Of a DNA stretch of 64,000 bases, positions 44,616 through 53,422 are shown piece by piece. A program made the position numbers and the translations under genes. Source of the DNA: Burkholderia pseudomultivorans (GTDB taxonomy: Bacteria > Pseudomonadota > Gammaproteobacteria > Burkholderiales > Burkholderiaceae); contig NZ_CABVPP010000005.1 in NCBI RefSeq assembly GCF_902499075.1, positions 1-64,000 on the forward strand. The letters are read 5' to 3'. Every line of letters starts with the position of its first letter. Position 1 is the stretch's first letter. The notes beneath the pieces were generated by a model. The model was not told the DNA's origin. It searched no databases and worked only from the letters and a program-made list of their open reading frames with translations.

Positions 44616-45677
44616 TCAGTCCGACAACAGCATCCGCTCGAGCTGCTCGAGGATCGCGTCGCGCTTGTCCTTCGGCAGGCCGCGCAGGCGCAGCTCGATG
44701 CGGTCCTCGCCGTACGACTTCAGGTCGCCGACCGACTTGCCGCCGAGCTTGATCTCCAGCCGTTGCGCGTAGCGCTGGCGGCTCGCGGGCTTCGGCGTCT
44801 CCTGCGCCGCCACGCGGCCCTTGACGATATCCGACACCTGACGCGTGCTGAGGTCGTCCGACACGATCTTGTTGATCAGCCGCAGCGTGGCTTCGGTGCC
44901 GCGCGCGCTGTGATAACGACCGACCTGGTAAGCCATGTTCGAACCGAAGCGATCCGGGCGCGCGACCATCTCCTGCATGATCGCTTCCGGCAGCTTGCCG
45001 ATCGACAGCGCGACGGCGACCGTCGACTCGTCGAGGCCGAGATGCTCGGCCAGTTCCTTCTGGCTCTGGAAATGCTGGTCGTCGAGGAAACGACGCCAGA
45101 CGACGGCATTGTCGAACACCGTCTGCGAATCGCGCTGGACGTTGAGGTCGTAACCGAGCTTGTAGCTCTGGATGCCGATCGGCACGTCGATCACGATTGC
45201 CTTGACCGACTCCTTGTTCGCTTCCTTCAGCGCGCGTACGCGGCGACCGCCGTCGCTGACGAAATACGTGCCCGGATTGTCGTAGTCCGGAATCACGTGG
45301 ATTGCCTGCTGTTGCCCTTGCTTCGCGAGGTTGACCGCGAGTTCGGCGATCGACGATTTCAGATAGAAATGCCGCGGGTTGAACGGGCTGTGCTTGATGG
45401 CCTTCAGCGGCAGCTCGATCACCTGACCGGGCGCATAACGGTTCTCGAGGCGCCACGCGCGATATTGCGCCGATTCGTCGGTCGACGCGTCGAGCACGAC
45501 TTCCGGAGCGGGGGGCGGCGGGTTGTCTTTCTTCGAGGATTTGGTCGGCGTCGACGCCGGGGTTTCCGACTTGACGATGCCGTCGATGGCGTTGAGCCGG
45601 TCGAGTGCCGTGCGCTTCTCGCTCGTCGTGATATCCGGGCGCGCCTGGAATCCTTTAGCAAATTGGGAGGGTTTCAT
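44616..45677 (-). CDS. parB: Chromosome-partitioning protein ParB (CTP-dependent DNA clamp family)
   Basis: A 353-residue ParB. The conserved N-terminal boxes are present: a SPFNPR segment around residue 97 and SDGGRRVRAL around 140 (the GERRxRA-type nucleotide-binding box). An HTH near 205-235 and a C-terminal dimerisation region follow. It loads at parS and spreads on the adjacent DNA for segregation. The start ATG at 45677 follows AAAGGAG. This ribosome site overlaps the last bases of the parS copy at 45685-45700. It is cotranscribed with parA. Confidence 0.93.
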   Translation of the reverse strand: MKPSQFAKGFQARPDITTSEKRTALDRLNAIDGIVKSETPASTPTKSSKKDNPPPPAPEVVLDASTDESAQYRAWRLENRYAPGQVIELPLKAIKHSPFNPRHFYLKSSIAELAVNLAKQGQQQAIHVIPDYDNPGTYFVSDGGRRVRALKEANKESVKAIVIDVPIGIQSYKLGYDLNVQRDSQTVFDNAVVWRRFLDDQHFQSQKELAEHLGLDESTVAVALSIGKLPEAIMQEMVARPDRFGSNMAYQVGRYHSARGTEATLRLINKIVSDDLSTRQVSDIVKGRVAAQETPKPASRQRYAQRLEIKLGGKSVGDLKSYGEDRIELRLRGLPKDKRDAILEQLERMLLSD

Positions 45678-45684
45678 GCGACTC

Positions 45685-45700
45685 CTTTATGCGCATAAAG
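45685..45700. promoter_or_regulatory. parS site inside the parAB operon
   Basis: CTTTATGCGCATAAAG is a perfect 16-bp palindrome filling the 23-bp gap between the parA stop and the parB start. On the parB strand its last bases form part of the AAAGGAG ribosome site. Confidence 0.85.
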
Positions 45701-46363
45701 TCAGGGCAGCATCGCGACGATTTCGTCGGCACATGCACGAATTTCCGCTGCGGCGAGCCGCGCGCCGCGGTCGTTCATCTGCAGGACGGTCTGGCCGAGC
45801 GCCATCGCCTGCTTGTACGCTTCGCGGGTCGGGATTTGCGTCTTCAGCAGCGGGAAGCCGAGTTCCTCGAGCGCGCGCTTCAGCTCGCGGGTGAGCATGC
45901 GCTTCTCTTCGGTCTTGTTCAGCAGGAATACCGCGCGAAGGTCCTCGTTCATGACCTGCGCCTGCTGGATCAGCTTCACGAGCCCGACGCTCGACCAGTA
46001 ATCGGCCGGCGACGACGAAGTCGGGATCACGGCAATCGACGCGGCCAGCAGGACGACGCCCGATACCTTCTCGGTGATCGACGGCGGGCAGTCCACGACG
46101 ATGATGTCGTAGTCGTTGATGAACTTCTTGATCTCGCGGTGGATCTGGCTGCCGGCTTCGGCGAGGTTGACGACGGGGAAGGGAATGCCGTTGTCGCTGT
46201 CGCCCGACGCGCTCGACCAGTGGACCAGTGTGTTTTGGCCGTCTGCGTCGACGACGAGGACGCGCTTCCCTTTTTCATGGAACGCGGCGCCGAGGTGCAT
46301 GGCGATCGTGCTTTTGCCGACGCCGCCTTTTTGTTGAGTGACTGCAATGATTTCCGCGGCCAA
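45701..46363 (-). CDS. parA: Chromosome-partitioning ATPase ParA (short, HTH-less type)
   Basis: A 220-residue ParA with the deviant Walker A motif KGGVGKS (Lys12, Lys17), the Walker A' region VVDADGQNT and a Walker B-like VVDCPPS near residue 95. No N-terminal HTH is present, so it is the small ParA type and does not itself repress by DNA binding like type Ia proteins. The start is a TTG at 46363 with GGAG upstream. It precedes parB, with a parS copy between. It moves ParB-parS complexes on the nucleoid. Confidence 0.92.
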   Translation of the reverse strand: MAAEIIAVTQQKGGVGKSTIAMHLGAAFHEKGKRVLVVDADGQNTLVHWSSASGDSDNGIPFPVVNLAEAGSQIHREIKKFINDYDIIVVDCPPSITEKVSGVVLLAASIAVIPTSSSPADYWSSVGLVKLIQQAQVMNEDLRAVFLLNKTEEKRMLTRELKRALEELGFPLLKTQIPTREAYKQAMALGQTVLQMNDRGARLAAAEIRACADEIVAMLP

Positions 46364-46463
46364 TTTCCACTCCTGTTTTTGGTCGTTGGAATTCTACAGG
46401 ACGATATTTATATTTCAATGAAATTGTCGTTCACCAACGACGTATTGGCCGTTCGGCCTATCG

Positions 46464-47166
46464 GTTTATGCGCATAAACGGGGTAGTCGCGATGGAGTCG
46501 GTGGCGGCCGTTCAAATGGACGCGTTTCGGGATGAGTCTGCGCGTCGGCCGGATTTAGCTCGGGCGTGCGCGGAACGGATGCTCATCGGCGAGCGGATCG
46601 TGGCGATATTGCGACGACGCCCATTTCTTATGTGGCGCGGGGGGCTATCGATGAACTGCGGCGACGAAGTTTGTGCGCATAAACTCCGTCGAGCCGGGGA
46701 GCGGCGGCCTTCCTGAGGCGAATGGTCGTCGCGCTCCTGATCCCGAATGCGGTCGACTTGGCCGCATCCGAAGCAGTCTGGCGGTCATCCGAACATATAC
46801 GAAGTGCCATCGAACCGACGGGCGTTCGTCGTCCTGCGCCGCACTACCCGACGCGCGTTGAGTTTGTGCGCATAAACTCGGCGACGGATTGGCGGAGGGT
46901 TGCGGTCGTGATGCGAGGACAGTTGCATGACGCGTGATGCGCCTGGGGCGTCCGTTGCCGAGCATCGATGTGTGAGCGGGTTCGCAGCAGCAGGAGTACC
47001 AACGCGCTGCGGCGGGAGATGCCGACGGCGGAAGCGAACAGATCGCTTTATGCGCATAAACCACCGTCGCTACCCGCTTCGTCGAGAGAGCCCGCATACC
47101 GTCACAGCTTCTTCGTGACGGGCACAGGCCCCACCCTTTCGAGCAACCGGCTTTATGCGCATAAAC
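46464..47166. repeat. parS: Cluster of five further parS sites (centromere) upstream of parA
   Basis: 16-bp palindromes lie at 46464-46479 (GTTTATGCGCATAAAC), 46669-46684 and 46862-46877 (GTTTGTGCGCATAAAC), 47046-47061 and 47151-47166 (CTTTATGCGCATAAAC). With the copy at 45685-45700 there are six. The 984-bp stretch 46364-47347 is otherwise gene-free. Apparent short reading frames starting MRIN simply begin inside the palindromes. Confidence 0.88.
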
Positions 47167-47347
47167 CCATCAAGCGCTGGGCTGAATCACACTCGCTTTC
47201 CGATCGCTTATTCAAACAAGCGGCTTCGAATGCCGTGTTGCCATGAGGAATCGAATCCTCACTCGCTTTGCTTCAAGTCCCGGCCTCGAGCCGGCTTCCC
47301 GACATGGCTTGGCTACAATACGGCCTCCCACCATCCAGGCCAGAACG

Positions 47348-47704
47348 ATGATCACGATCTACCACAACCCTCGATGCTCGAAGTCCCGCGAGACGCTTGC
47401 GCTGATCGAAACGCTGAATACCGCCGGCGCGCCGGTCAACGTCGTCGAGTATTTGAAGACGCCGCCGACGGTCGAAGCGCTCGAAACGTTGCATCGCCAA
47501 CTCGGGCGCCCGGTGCGCGACATGCTTCGCGATGGCGAGGAGCCGTACAAGACCCTTGACCTGGGGCGCGCAGATTTGACCGACGCCGAGGCCTACGCCG
47601 CGATCGTCGCCCATCCGATCCTGCTGCAGCGTCCGATCGTCGTGTATCGCGGCAAGGCCGCGATCGGGCGCCCGCCGGAATCGGTGCGAGCGCTGTTCGA
47701 ATAA
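47348..47704 (+). CDS. ArsC-family (Spx/glutaredoxin-like) arsenate reductase-like protein
   Basis: A 118-residue ArsC-like protein with the motif YHNPRCSKSRETL (Cys10) and RPIVVYRGKAAIGRPPE near the C-terminus. The family includes glutaredoxin-dependent arsenate reductases and YfgD-like housekeeping proteins. No ars operon neighbours are present, so a YfgD-like role is as likely as arsenate reduction. The ATG at 47348 is preferred over an upstream in-frame start inside the parS region. Confidence 0.85.
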   Translation: MITIYHNPRCSKSRETLALIETLNTAGAPVNVVEYLKTPPTVEALETLHRQLGRPVRDMLRDGEEPYKTLDLGRADLTDAEAYAAIVAHPILLQRPIVVYRGKAAIGRPPESVRALFE

Positions 47705-47952
47705 TTTTTCGTCGGCGTATTTTTCTTGTTGCGTCAGCCCTGCGCGGCCCGGCCGCGTCGGGCCGACCGGCGCCAAACGACCGGCGCGCCGACGTCCAGA
47801 CAGCGCGCGGGCCCCAACGATCGCCCTATCGCTCCCGGTCACGTCACAGTCACCGCCGCGACAAAAGCACCCCGCACAACACCGGCAGCGTCTTCACTGC
47901 ATCGCCACCCGCGTCACCCACCGCCACCCACCGCCACCCAGGCACTCTCGCA

Positions 47953-48156
47953 TCACGTTTCCTCCCCACTTTCCGGCTCCTGCCCCGCTGCCACTTTTGC
48001 GGCCTTCCTCAGCAGCGCGATCTGTCCACGATAGGCGCGGCATCCGCTGCACACCGGCAGATGCACGCGCACCTGCACGCGTTCGTGCATCGTCAGATGG
48101 CGGTCGAGCGCATCCGACAGCAGCCGCGTCACGTCCTTACATTTCCCCGGTAGCAT
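47953..48156 (-). CDS. Small zinc-binding anti-sigma factor (ZAS/zf-HC2 domain)
   Basis: A 67-residue protein with an H-x3-C-x2-C-like zinc motif (HLPVCSGCRAYRGQ, with an earlier Cys and His). It overlaps the 3' end of an ECF sigma gene by 20 bp, the classical sigma/anti-sigma arrangement. It would hold the sigma factor inactive until a thiol or zinc stress signal. It is shorter than ChrR or RsrA and lacks a cupin or membrane segment. Confidence 0.75.
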   Translation of the reverse strand: MLPGKCKDVTRLLSDALDRHLTMHERVQVRVHLPVCSGCRAYRGQIALLRKAAKVAAGQEPESGEET

Positions 48157-48733
48157 CTTCGGTCGTCAGTCCTTTCTCGCTGAGGCAGGTGCGCAAGCGC
48201 GTGCGTGCGCGGTACAGCAGCACGCTGCAGTGATTCGTCGTCAGCGTCAACTCGCTGCAGATATCCGCGATCTCGACGTCGAGGAATTCGCGCATCATGA
48301 ACACGCGTCCGATCTGTTCGGGAAGGTGGTCGAGGCACATCTCGAACAGCGCCCAGAACTGCTGCTGCTGCAACAGCGTGTCCGGCCGCGGCCACGGTCG
48401 CGGCTTCGTGTGCGCGGCCCAGTGCCCGTTTTCCTTGAACAGTTCGCGGTCCAGCGCCGATTCGCCGTCGAGCTCCGCGTCGAGCGCCGACAGGCTCACC
48501 AGTCGCTGGCGCGCACGCAACACGTCGATCAGCTTGTTGCGCAGGATCCCGAACACCCAGGTCTTGTGCGCCGACTGGCCCGCGAAGTCGCCCGCATGCG
48601 ACCACGCGGCGGTCAACGCTTCCTGTACGGCATCTTCGGCGGTGTCGGTGTCGCGCAACTGCAGGCGCGCGAAACGCAACAGGTCGTACCGCAATTTTTC
48701 GAGATAAGCGGGATCGTCGTACGCGGACGGCAT
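48137..48733 (-). CDS. ECF RNA-polymerase sigma factor
   Basis: A 198-residue sigma-70 of the ECF group with region 2 (residues about 15-85, including AEDAVQEALTAAWSHAGDFAG and KTWVFGILRNKLIDVLRAR) and region 4 (about 125-190, GRVFMMREFLDVEIADICSELTLT). The short spacer and the adjacent overlapping zinc protein match thiol-stress or zinc-responsive ECFs. The ATG at 48733 is chosen because region 2 then begins normally; no good ribosome site is visible. Confidence 0.85.
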   Translation of the reverse strand: MPSAYDDPAYLEKLRYDLLRFARLQLRDTDTAEDAVQEALTAAWSHAGDFAGQSAHKTWVFGILRNKLIDVLRARQRLVSLSALDAELDGESALDRELFKENGHWAAHTKPRPWPRPDTLLQQQQFWALFEMCLDHLPEQIGRVFMMREFLDVEIADICSELTLTTNHCSVLLYRARTRLRTCLSEKGLTTEDATGEM

Positions 48734-48957
48734 GGGCTGGGGCGGGAAAAGGGTCGTCGAATCGGTCCGGCGCACCGCACAGGGGGGCGCGTCGCCGTGC
48801 GAGCAGCTTACTGGCCGCGCTGCCGGCCGGCAACGGATGTTCCGTCGCGAATTCACAATACCGGTCGGCGCGCTGCGCTATGCTTGCCGAAGCCTTGCGT
48901 CGCGCGTCGCCGCACAGTGCGGCGTGCATGCTGTCGCGTCGAAGCCGGACGACAAAG

Positions 48958-48992
48958 TTATCCACAATTTCTGTGGAAAACCTTGTGGAAAG
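48958..48992. promoter_or_regulatory. Cluster of three DnaA boxes upstream of an FMN reductase gene
   Basis: A perfect TTATCCACA lies at 48958-48966. TGTGGAAAA (48972-48980) and TGTGGAAAG (48984-48992), each a close complement-strand match, follow within 26 bp. They are about 115-150 bp before the ATG at 49106 and about 5.9 kb right of the origin array. Confidence 0.7.
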
Positions 48993-49105
48993 TCGGCCGG
49001 ATGGCCCCGTGGGACGGCATGCGGGCTGGCCTGCCTATAAACAGACCTTTGTCGCCTATCCAGAAGCAATCGTTTCGATTCCTCACTCACCGGAAGGAGA
49101 ATGCC

Positions 49106-49660
49106 ATGGCCTATCGTGTTGCGGTCGTCGTCGGCAGCCTGCGCCGCGGTTCGTGGAACCGCGCGCTCGCGCACGCCGTGATCTCGCTTGCCCCCGCCGA
49201 TCTTTCGTTCGAATTCGTCGAGATCGGCGAGCTGCCGCTGTACAACCAGGACTACGACGCCGACTTTCCGGAGGTCGCGAAGCGCTTCAAGCAGTCGATC
49301 GAAGCGGCCGACGCGCTGTTGTTCGTCACGCCCGAGTACAACCGCTCGATCCCGGGCGTGTTGAAGAACGCGCTCGACTGGGGTTCGCGTCCGTGGGGTT
49401 CCAATTCGTGGTCGGGCAAGCCGGGCGCGGTGCTCGGCACGTCGCCGGGCGCGACCGGCACCGCGCTCGCGCAGCAGCACCTGCGCAACGTGCTGGCCTA
49501 TCTCGACGTGAAGACGCTCGGGCAGCCGGAGATGTTCATCAAGCACGATCCGTCGCGCATCGACGATGACGGCAAAATCGTCAACGAGGACACCCGCAAG
49601 TTCCTGCAGGGCTTCGTCGATCGCTACGCCGCCTGGGTGCGCGTGCTGAAGGCGGCCTGA
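49106..49660 (+). CDS. NADPH-dependent FMN reductase (flavodoxin-fold quinone/chromate reductase type)
   Basis: A 184-residue protein with the flavin phosphate-binding loop GSLRRGSWNRA at residues 10-20 and the family motif PEYNRSIPGVLKNALDW near 75-91. The family (ChrR, SsuE-like, YieF) reduces FMN, quinones or chromate with NAD(P)H. AAGGAG precedes the ATG at 49106. The DnaA-box cluster lies in its promoter region. Confidence 0.88.
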   Translation: MAYRVAVVVGSLRRGSWNRALAHAVISLAPADLSFEFVEIGELPLYNQDYDADFPEVAKRFKQSIEAADALLFVTPEYNRSIPGVLKNALDWGSRPWGSNSWSGKPGAVLGTSPGATGTALAQQHLRNVLAYLDVKTLGQPEMFIKHDPSRIDDDGKIVNEDTRKFLQGFVDRYAAWVRVLKAA

Positions 49661-49723
49661 CCGCCCTCCCGCAACCAGCCTGAATCACCGGCACCGGCAC
49701 CGGCCCGCGCATGCCGCGGCCGG

Positions 49724-51967
49724 TCACATGCCGGTATGCCGTGCGTCGCGCGCGTCGCGGATGCCCATCAGGATCTCGTCGAGCAGCGCGATGTCGAACG
49801 GCTTCGACAGCACGCGCACGTTCACGGTGCGCGTGCGGTCGAGCTCCTCCGCATAGCCGGTGACGAGGATCACCGGCAGTTTCCCCGGCCGCTTGTCGAT
49901 CGCCTCGGCGAGGTCGATGCCGTTCAGCCGGCCCGGCATGTGGATGTCCGAGATCACCAGGTCGAACGCGTCGTTCGCGGCCGCGCCCTCGATCAGCTGC
50001 AGCGCGTCGTCGGCGGTCGCCGCGTAGGTCACGCGGTGGCCGAGCAGCGACAGCAGCGCCTCCGTGCCGGCCGCGACTTCGCTGTTGTCCTCGACGAGCA
50101 GCACGTGCAGGCCCGCGTGCGCGCCCGGCTCGTGCGCGGCGGCCGTCGGCCGCGCCACCACGTCCTCGGCGCGCGCGCGCGGCAGGTACAGGCGCACCGA
50201 CGTACCGGCGCCGACCGCGCTGTCGATCGTCGCGAGGCCGCCCGAGCGTTCGCAGAACGCGAACACCTGCGGCAACCCGAGCCCGGTCCCCATCCCCTGC
50301 GCCTTGGTCGTAAACAGCGGTTCGAACGCGCGCGCGAGCACGTCGGGCGCCATGCCCGAGCCCGTGTCGTCGAGCGAGATCTGCACGAAATCGCCGGTCA
50401 GCGGAAAACCGTCCTCGCGGCGCAGCGTCACGTTGCGTGCGCCGACCGTGAAGCGGCCGCCGCTCGACATCGCATCGCGCGCGTTGACCGCGAGGTTGAT
50501 CACCGCGAGTTCGAGTTCGGCGACGTCGACGCGGATCGGCCACACGCCCGGATCGATCGCGACGACCAGCGACGATTTCGAGCCGAGCGAGGTCTTCAGC
50601 AGTTCGCGGCACGTGCCGAGCCACTGCCCGACGTCGATGGTCTCGTTGTGCAGCGGCTGCTTGCGCGCGACGCCGAGCAGCTGGCGCGTCAGCGACTGCC
50701 CGTTCTTCAGCGCACGCTCGATCGCGCCGAGCTCCTTGTCGAGATGCTGGGTGCCGCGCCGCCGCGCGATCTGCACGTTGCTGGAGATGATCATCAGCAG
50801 GTTGTTGAAGTCGTGTGCGACGCTGCCGACGAGATTGCCGAGCGCCTGCATCTTGCGCGACTGCCGGTACGCGGATTCGATCGAACGCCGCATCGACGCT
50901 TCCGCCTGCCAGCGATCCCACGCCTGCTCTTCCGCCTTCAGCCGCTTCAGCGACAGCCAGATCACGCACCACAGCGCGATCGACGGCGCGAACATCGACA
51001 GGAACAGCACGCTCAGGTGTTCGTACCACTCGCGCCAGATTTCCGAGGTGCGGTACGCGCAGGTCACGTAGACGGGATAGCTGCCGACCTGCCGGTACGC
51101 GACGATCTCGCTGTCGTCGTTGCCGTGGCGCACGCGCACGACGCCCGCGCGCGGATCGTTGCGCGCGTTGCCGAACGTCGCTTCGCGATCGGTATGCGCG
51201 ATCGACGGCGGCGGCGGATACGATGCGATCACCGCGCCGTCGGAGCGCGCGAGCGCCATCGTCATCGGCGTTTTCGAGCCGCCGAGCAGGTCGCGGTAGA
51301 ACGCGTTGAAATACGACGACTTCAGCGCGATCGACACCATGCCCGCGAACGAGCCGTCGCTGTGCCGGCGCGCGACGCCGGTGTTGAACACGGGAATGTT
51401 CTCGAGCTTGAGCGGCCCCATCATCAGCCGCGAGATGTGCTCGATGACCTTGCCGTCGCGAATGCCGGCGAAGTCGTCGCGGTTCGCGATCGACGCATAC
51501 GGCGCCGGATAGTAGAGGCTGTTCGCGAGCAGCATCCCGCTCGCGCCGAAGATCGACACGGCGGCCACCTGCGGATAGCCGCCGCCGATCGTGTTCAGCG
51601 CTTCGTGGATATCGGACTCCTTGCTGCGCACGGTCGCGTCGTCCATGTCCTGAACGAGGTCGACGATCCGCGCATCGAGCGTTTCGCTCAGGTCGAACAC
51701 CTTGAGCGCATGCTCCTCGGCCACGCGCACGGTGCGCATCGTCACGTCGCTCGCGGCCGCTTCGCGCGCCTTCAGGTCGTTGTAGGCCATCACGACCACG
51801 TAGATGCACGGCAGCACGATCGCCGCGACGAGCAGCACGATCAGCGTCACGCGGCGGACCGCGAAATCGTGCTCGGGCGCGCCGGACGCATAGTTGCCGT
51901 CGTCCTGCCAGTCGTCGGCGGGAGTGGGGGCGGATGTGCGGGAATCGGCGGGCCGGTCGGACGTCAT
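49724..51967 (-). CDS. Hybrid sensor histidine kinase with a periplasmic Cache-like sensor and C-terminal receiver
   Basis: A 747-residue protein. A membrane segment near residues 36-61 precedes a periplasmic sensor of about 240 residues (Cache-like), then a second span near 305-330. HisKA follows with His385 in GSVAHDFNN, HATPase with an ARDAMSSGG region and GTGLGLPQV, and a receiver domain at about 625-745 with SDIHMPGRLNG and a VLSKPFD lysine motif. It is probably self-contained or acts through a phosphorelay. It is divergent from the CheY-CheC-GGDEF operon, with 467 bp between, so a link to it is possible. Confidence 0.87.
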   Translation of the reverse strand: MTSDRPADSRTSAPTPADDWQDDGNYASGAPEHDFAVRRVTLIVLLVAAIVLPCIYVVVMAYNDLKAREAAASDVTMRTVRVAEEHALKVFDLSETLDARIVDLVQDMDDATVRSKESDIHEALNTIGGGYPQVAAVSIFGASGMLLANSLYYPAPYASIANRDDFAGIRDGKVIEHISRLMMGPLKLENIPVFNTGVARRHSDGSFAGMVSIALKSSYFNAFYRDLLGGSKTPMTMALARSDGAVIASYPPPPSIAHTDREATFGNARNDPRAGVVRVRHGNDDSEIVAYRQVGSYPVYVTCAYRTSEIWREWYEHLSVLFLSMFAPSIALWCVIWLSLKRLKAEEQAWDRWQAEASMRRSIESAYRQSRKMQALGNLVGSVAHDFNNLLMIISSNVQIARRRGTQHLDKELGAIERALKNGQSLTRQLLGVARKQPLHNETIDVGQWLGTCRELLKTSLGSKSSLVVAIDPGVWPIRVDVAELELAVINLAVNARDAMSSGGRFTVGARNVTLRREDGFPLTGDFVQISLDDTGSGMAPDVLARAFEPLFTTKAQGMGTGLGLPQVFAFCERSGGLATIDSAVGAGTSVRLYLPRARAEDVVARPTAAAHEPGAHAGLHVLLVEDNSEVAAGTEALLSLLGHRVTYAATADDALQLIEGAAANDAFDLVISDIHMPGRLNGIDLAEAIDKRPGKLPVILVTGYAEELDRTRTVNVRVLSKPFDIALLDEILMGIRDARDARHTGM

Positions 51968-52140
51968 TCGAGGAAAGCGGTGAAGCGAAGGTGCCCCATC
52001 ATAAACGAGTTGCACGAGCGTGCCGCGGCGCTTCCCGCGCCGCGCAACCGGGCTGCGGCGGTGCAAGCCGGCTGTCGGATTGAAAACGCGACGAATCCGG
52101 AAGCGCAAACGTACACAGGGAAAAATTTTGCGTCCAGATG

Positions 52141-52166
52141 CCGAAAATAGCCCCGGCTGTTTTCGG
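52141..52166. repeat. Near-perfect inverted repeat in the 467-bp gap between divergent signalling genes
   Basis: CCGAAAA at 52141-52147 pairs with TTTTCGG at 52160-52166, and AGCC with GGCT inside it, leaving a single mismatch and a 2-nt loop. It could be an operator for the divergent promoters of the hybrid kinase (starting 51967) and the cheY-like gene (52435). The rest of 51968-52434 shows no gene. Confidence 0.5.
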
Positions 52167-52434
52167 AATGTGCGGCGACCGAATCGATTTTGTTCGAAAC
52201 GGGTAAATCGGCGAGTTGCACCGCCACCGGTTTAGCCAGAGAATCGCGCGTTGCTTTTCCTAACACGGATCGTGATGCGCCCGCCGGCGTGCGTCGCACG
52301 ACGCATCGCGCGCATGCCCGGCGACGTCCGCGCCGCGCCACGGCGCTCGCCGCGTTGCCGGTCGTCCGCCTCAAGATCTGCGCCGCGCGGCCGTTAACGC
52401 GAGAGAGACCATTCCGTACTTCGCATCGCCTGCC

Positions 52435-52803
52435 ATGTCCCTGCCGATTGTAATTGCCGACGATTCGCTGCTCGCGCGCAAACTGTTGGCGAAAGCCCTG
52501 CCGGTCGACTGGGACGTCGATGTCGCGTACGCAGCGAATGGCCGCGAGGCGCTGGCGCTTTATCGTGACGGCAAGGCTTCCGTGATGTTTCTGGACCTGA
52601 CGATGCCCGACATGAGCGGCTATCAGGTGCTGGAAACACTGCGCCACGAGGATCTGAACACGTTCGTGATCGTGGTATCCGCCGATATCCAGCCGCAGGC
52701 GCAAACGCGCGTCCGCGAGCTGGGCGCGATCGCATTCGTCGCCAAGCCCGTGACGCCGGACGCATTGCTGCCCATTCTCAGGGAGTATGGGTTGTATGCC
52801 TGA
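52435..52803 (+). CDS. CheY-like single-domain response regulator
   Basis: A 122-residue receiver domain without an output domain. The acidic pair Asp9-Asp10, phospho-acceptor Asp54 in MFLDLTMPD, Thr/Ser at about 82 and Lys104 in FVAKPVTP are all present. It overlaps the next gene by 8 bp (ATGCCTGA), so translation is probably coupled. It could be a target or sink for a nearby kinase; the divergent hybrid kinase is one candidate. Confidence 0.88.
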   Translation: MSLPIVIADDSLLARKLLAKALPVDWDVDVAYAANGREALALYRDGKASVMFLDLTMPDMSGYQVLETLRHEDLNTFVIVVSADIQPQAQTRVRELGAIAFVAKPVTPDALLPILREYGLYA

Positions 52804-53422
52804 CTCGGTGTTCACGGCGGAGCAACGCGACGCGTTGCAGGAGATCGCCAACCTCGCGATGGGCCGCGCCGCGGCGCGGCTCGCGTTGCTGCTCGGGCGC
52901 TTCATCGAGCTGTCGGTGCCGCGCGTGCGCGTCGTGAAGGCGGCCGACGCGGGCCGCGTGCTGAGCGAGATGACGGGGATTCTCGACAACGTGACCGCCG
53001 TGCGTCAGGGCTTCCGCTCCGACATCAAGGGCGAGGCGATCGTGCTGTGCCGCAGCGCCGGCATTGCACGGCTGATGTCGCTGGTCGAGCGCACCTTCGG
53101 CGACGACATGCCCGGCGGCATGACGACCCGGGACGAACTCGTGTTCGACGTCGCGAACGTGCTGATGGGCGCCTGCGTCGCGTCGATCCTCGACGAGCTC
53201 GGCCGCAAGCCGGTGTTCTTTCCGCCGGGGCTGCTCGGCGCGAACATGTCGTTCGACGAAGTGTTCGAGCCGAGCGCGCTCGCATGGAGCATCGCGCTGC
53301 TGCTCGAAGTGAACTTCGGACTCGAGGATCATGCGTTCCGCGCTCATTTCGTGATGCTGATGGCCGAGGATTCGATCCGGCTGATGGGCGACGCGCTCGA
53401 CGCGTTGCTGTCCGCGCTGTGA
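52796..53422 (+). CDS. CheC/CheX-type CheY-P phosphatase
   Basis: A 208-residue protein with two copies of the CheC catalytic pattern. The first is Glu-Ile-Ala-Asn followed by 22 residues and a Pro, exactly as in active phosphatases. The second (VFDVANVLMG) has Asp in the Glu position. CheC dephosphorylates CheY-P. Here it immediately follows and overlaps the receiver gene and is followed by a diguanylate cyclase, so it is probably a regulator of a receiver-controlled c-di-GMP switch rather than chemotaxis. Confidence 0.8.
   Translation: MPDSVFTAEQRDALQEIANLAMGRAAARLALLLGRFIELSVPRVRVVKAADAGRVLSEMTGILDNVTAVRQGFRSDIKGEAIVLCRSAGIARLMSLVERTFGDDMPGGMTTRDELVFDVANVLMGACVASILDELGRKPVFFPPGLLGANMSFDEVFEPSALAWSIALLLEVNFGLEDHAFRAHFVMLMAEDSIRLMGDALDALLSAL

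Noticed and set aside
46468-46716. Short reading frames starting MRIN in the parS region
   Set aside because: Their start codons lie inside the palindromes and they have no ribosome sites or protein-like composition.
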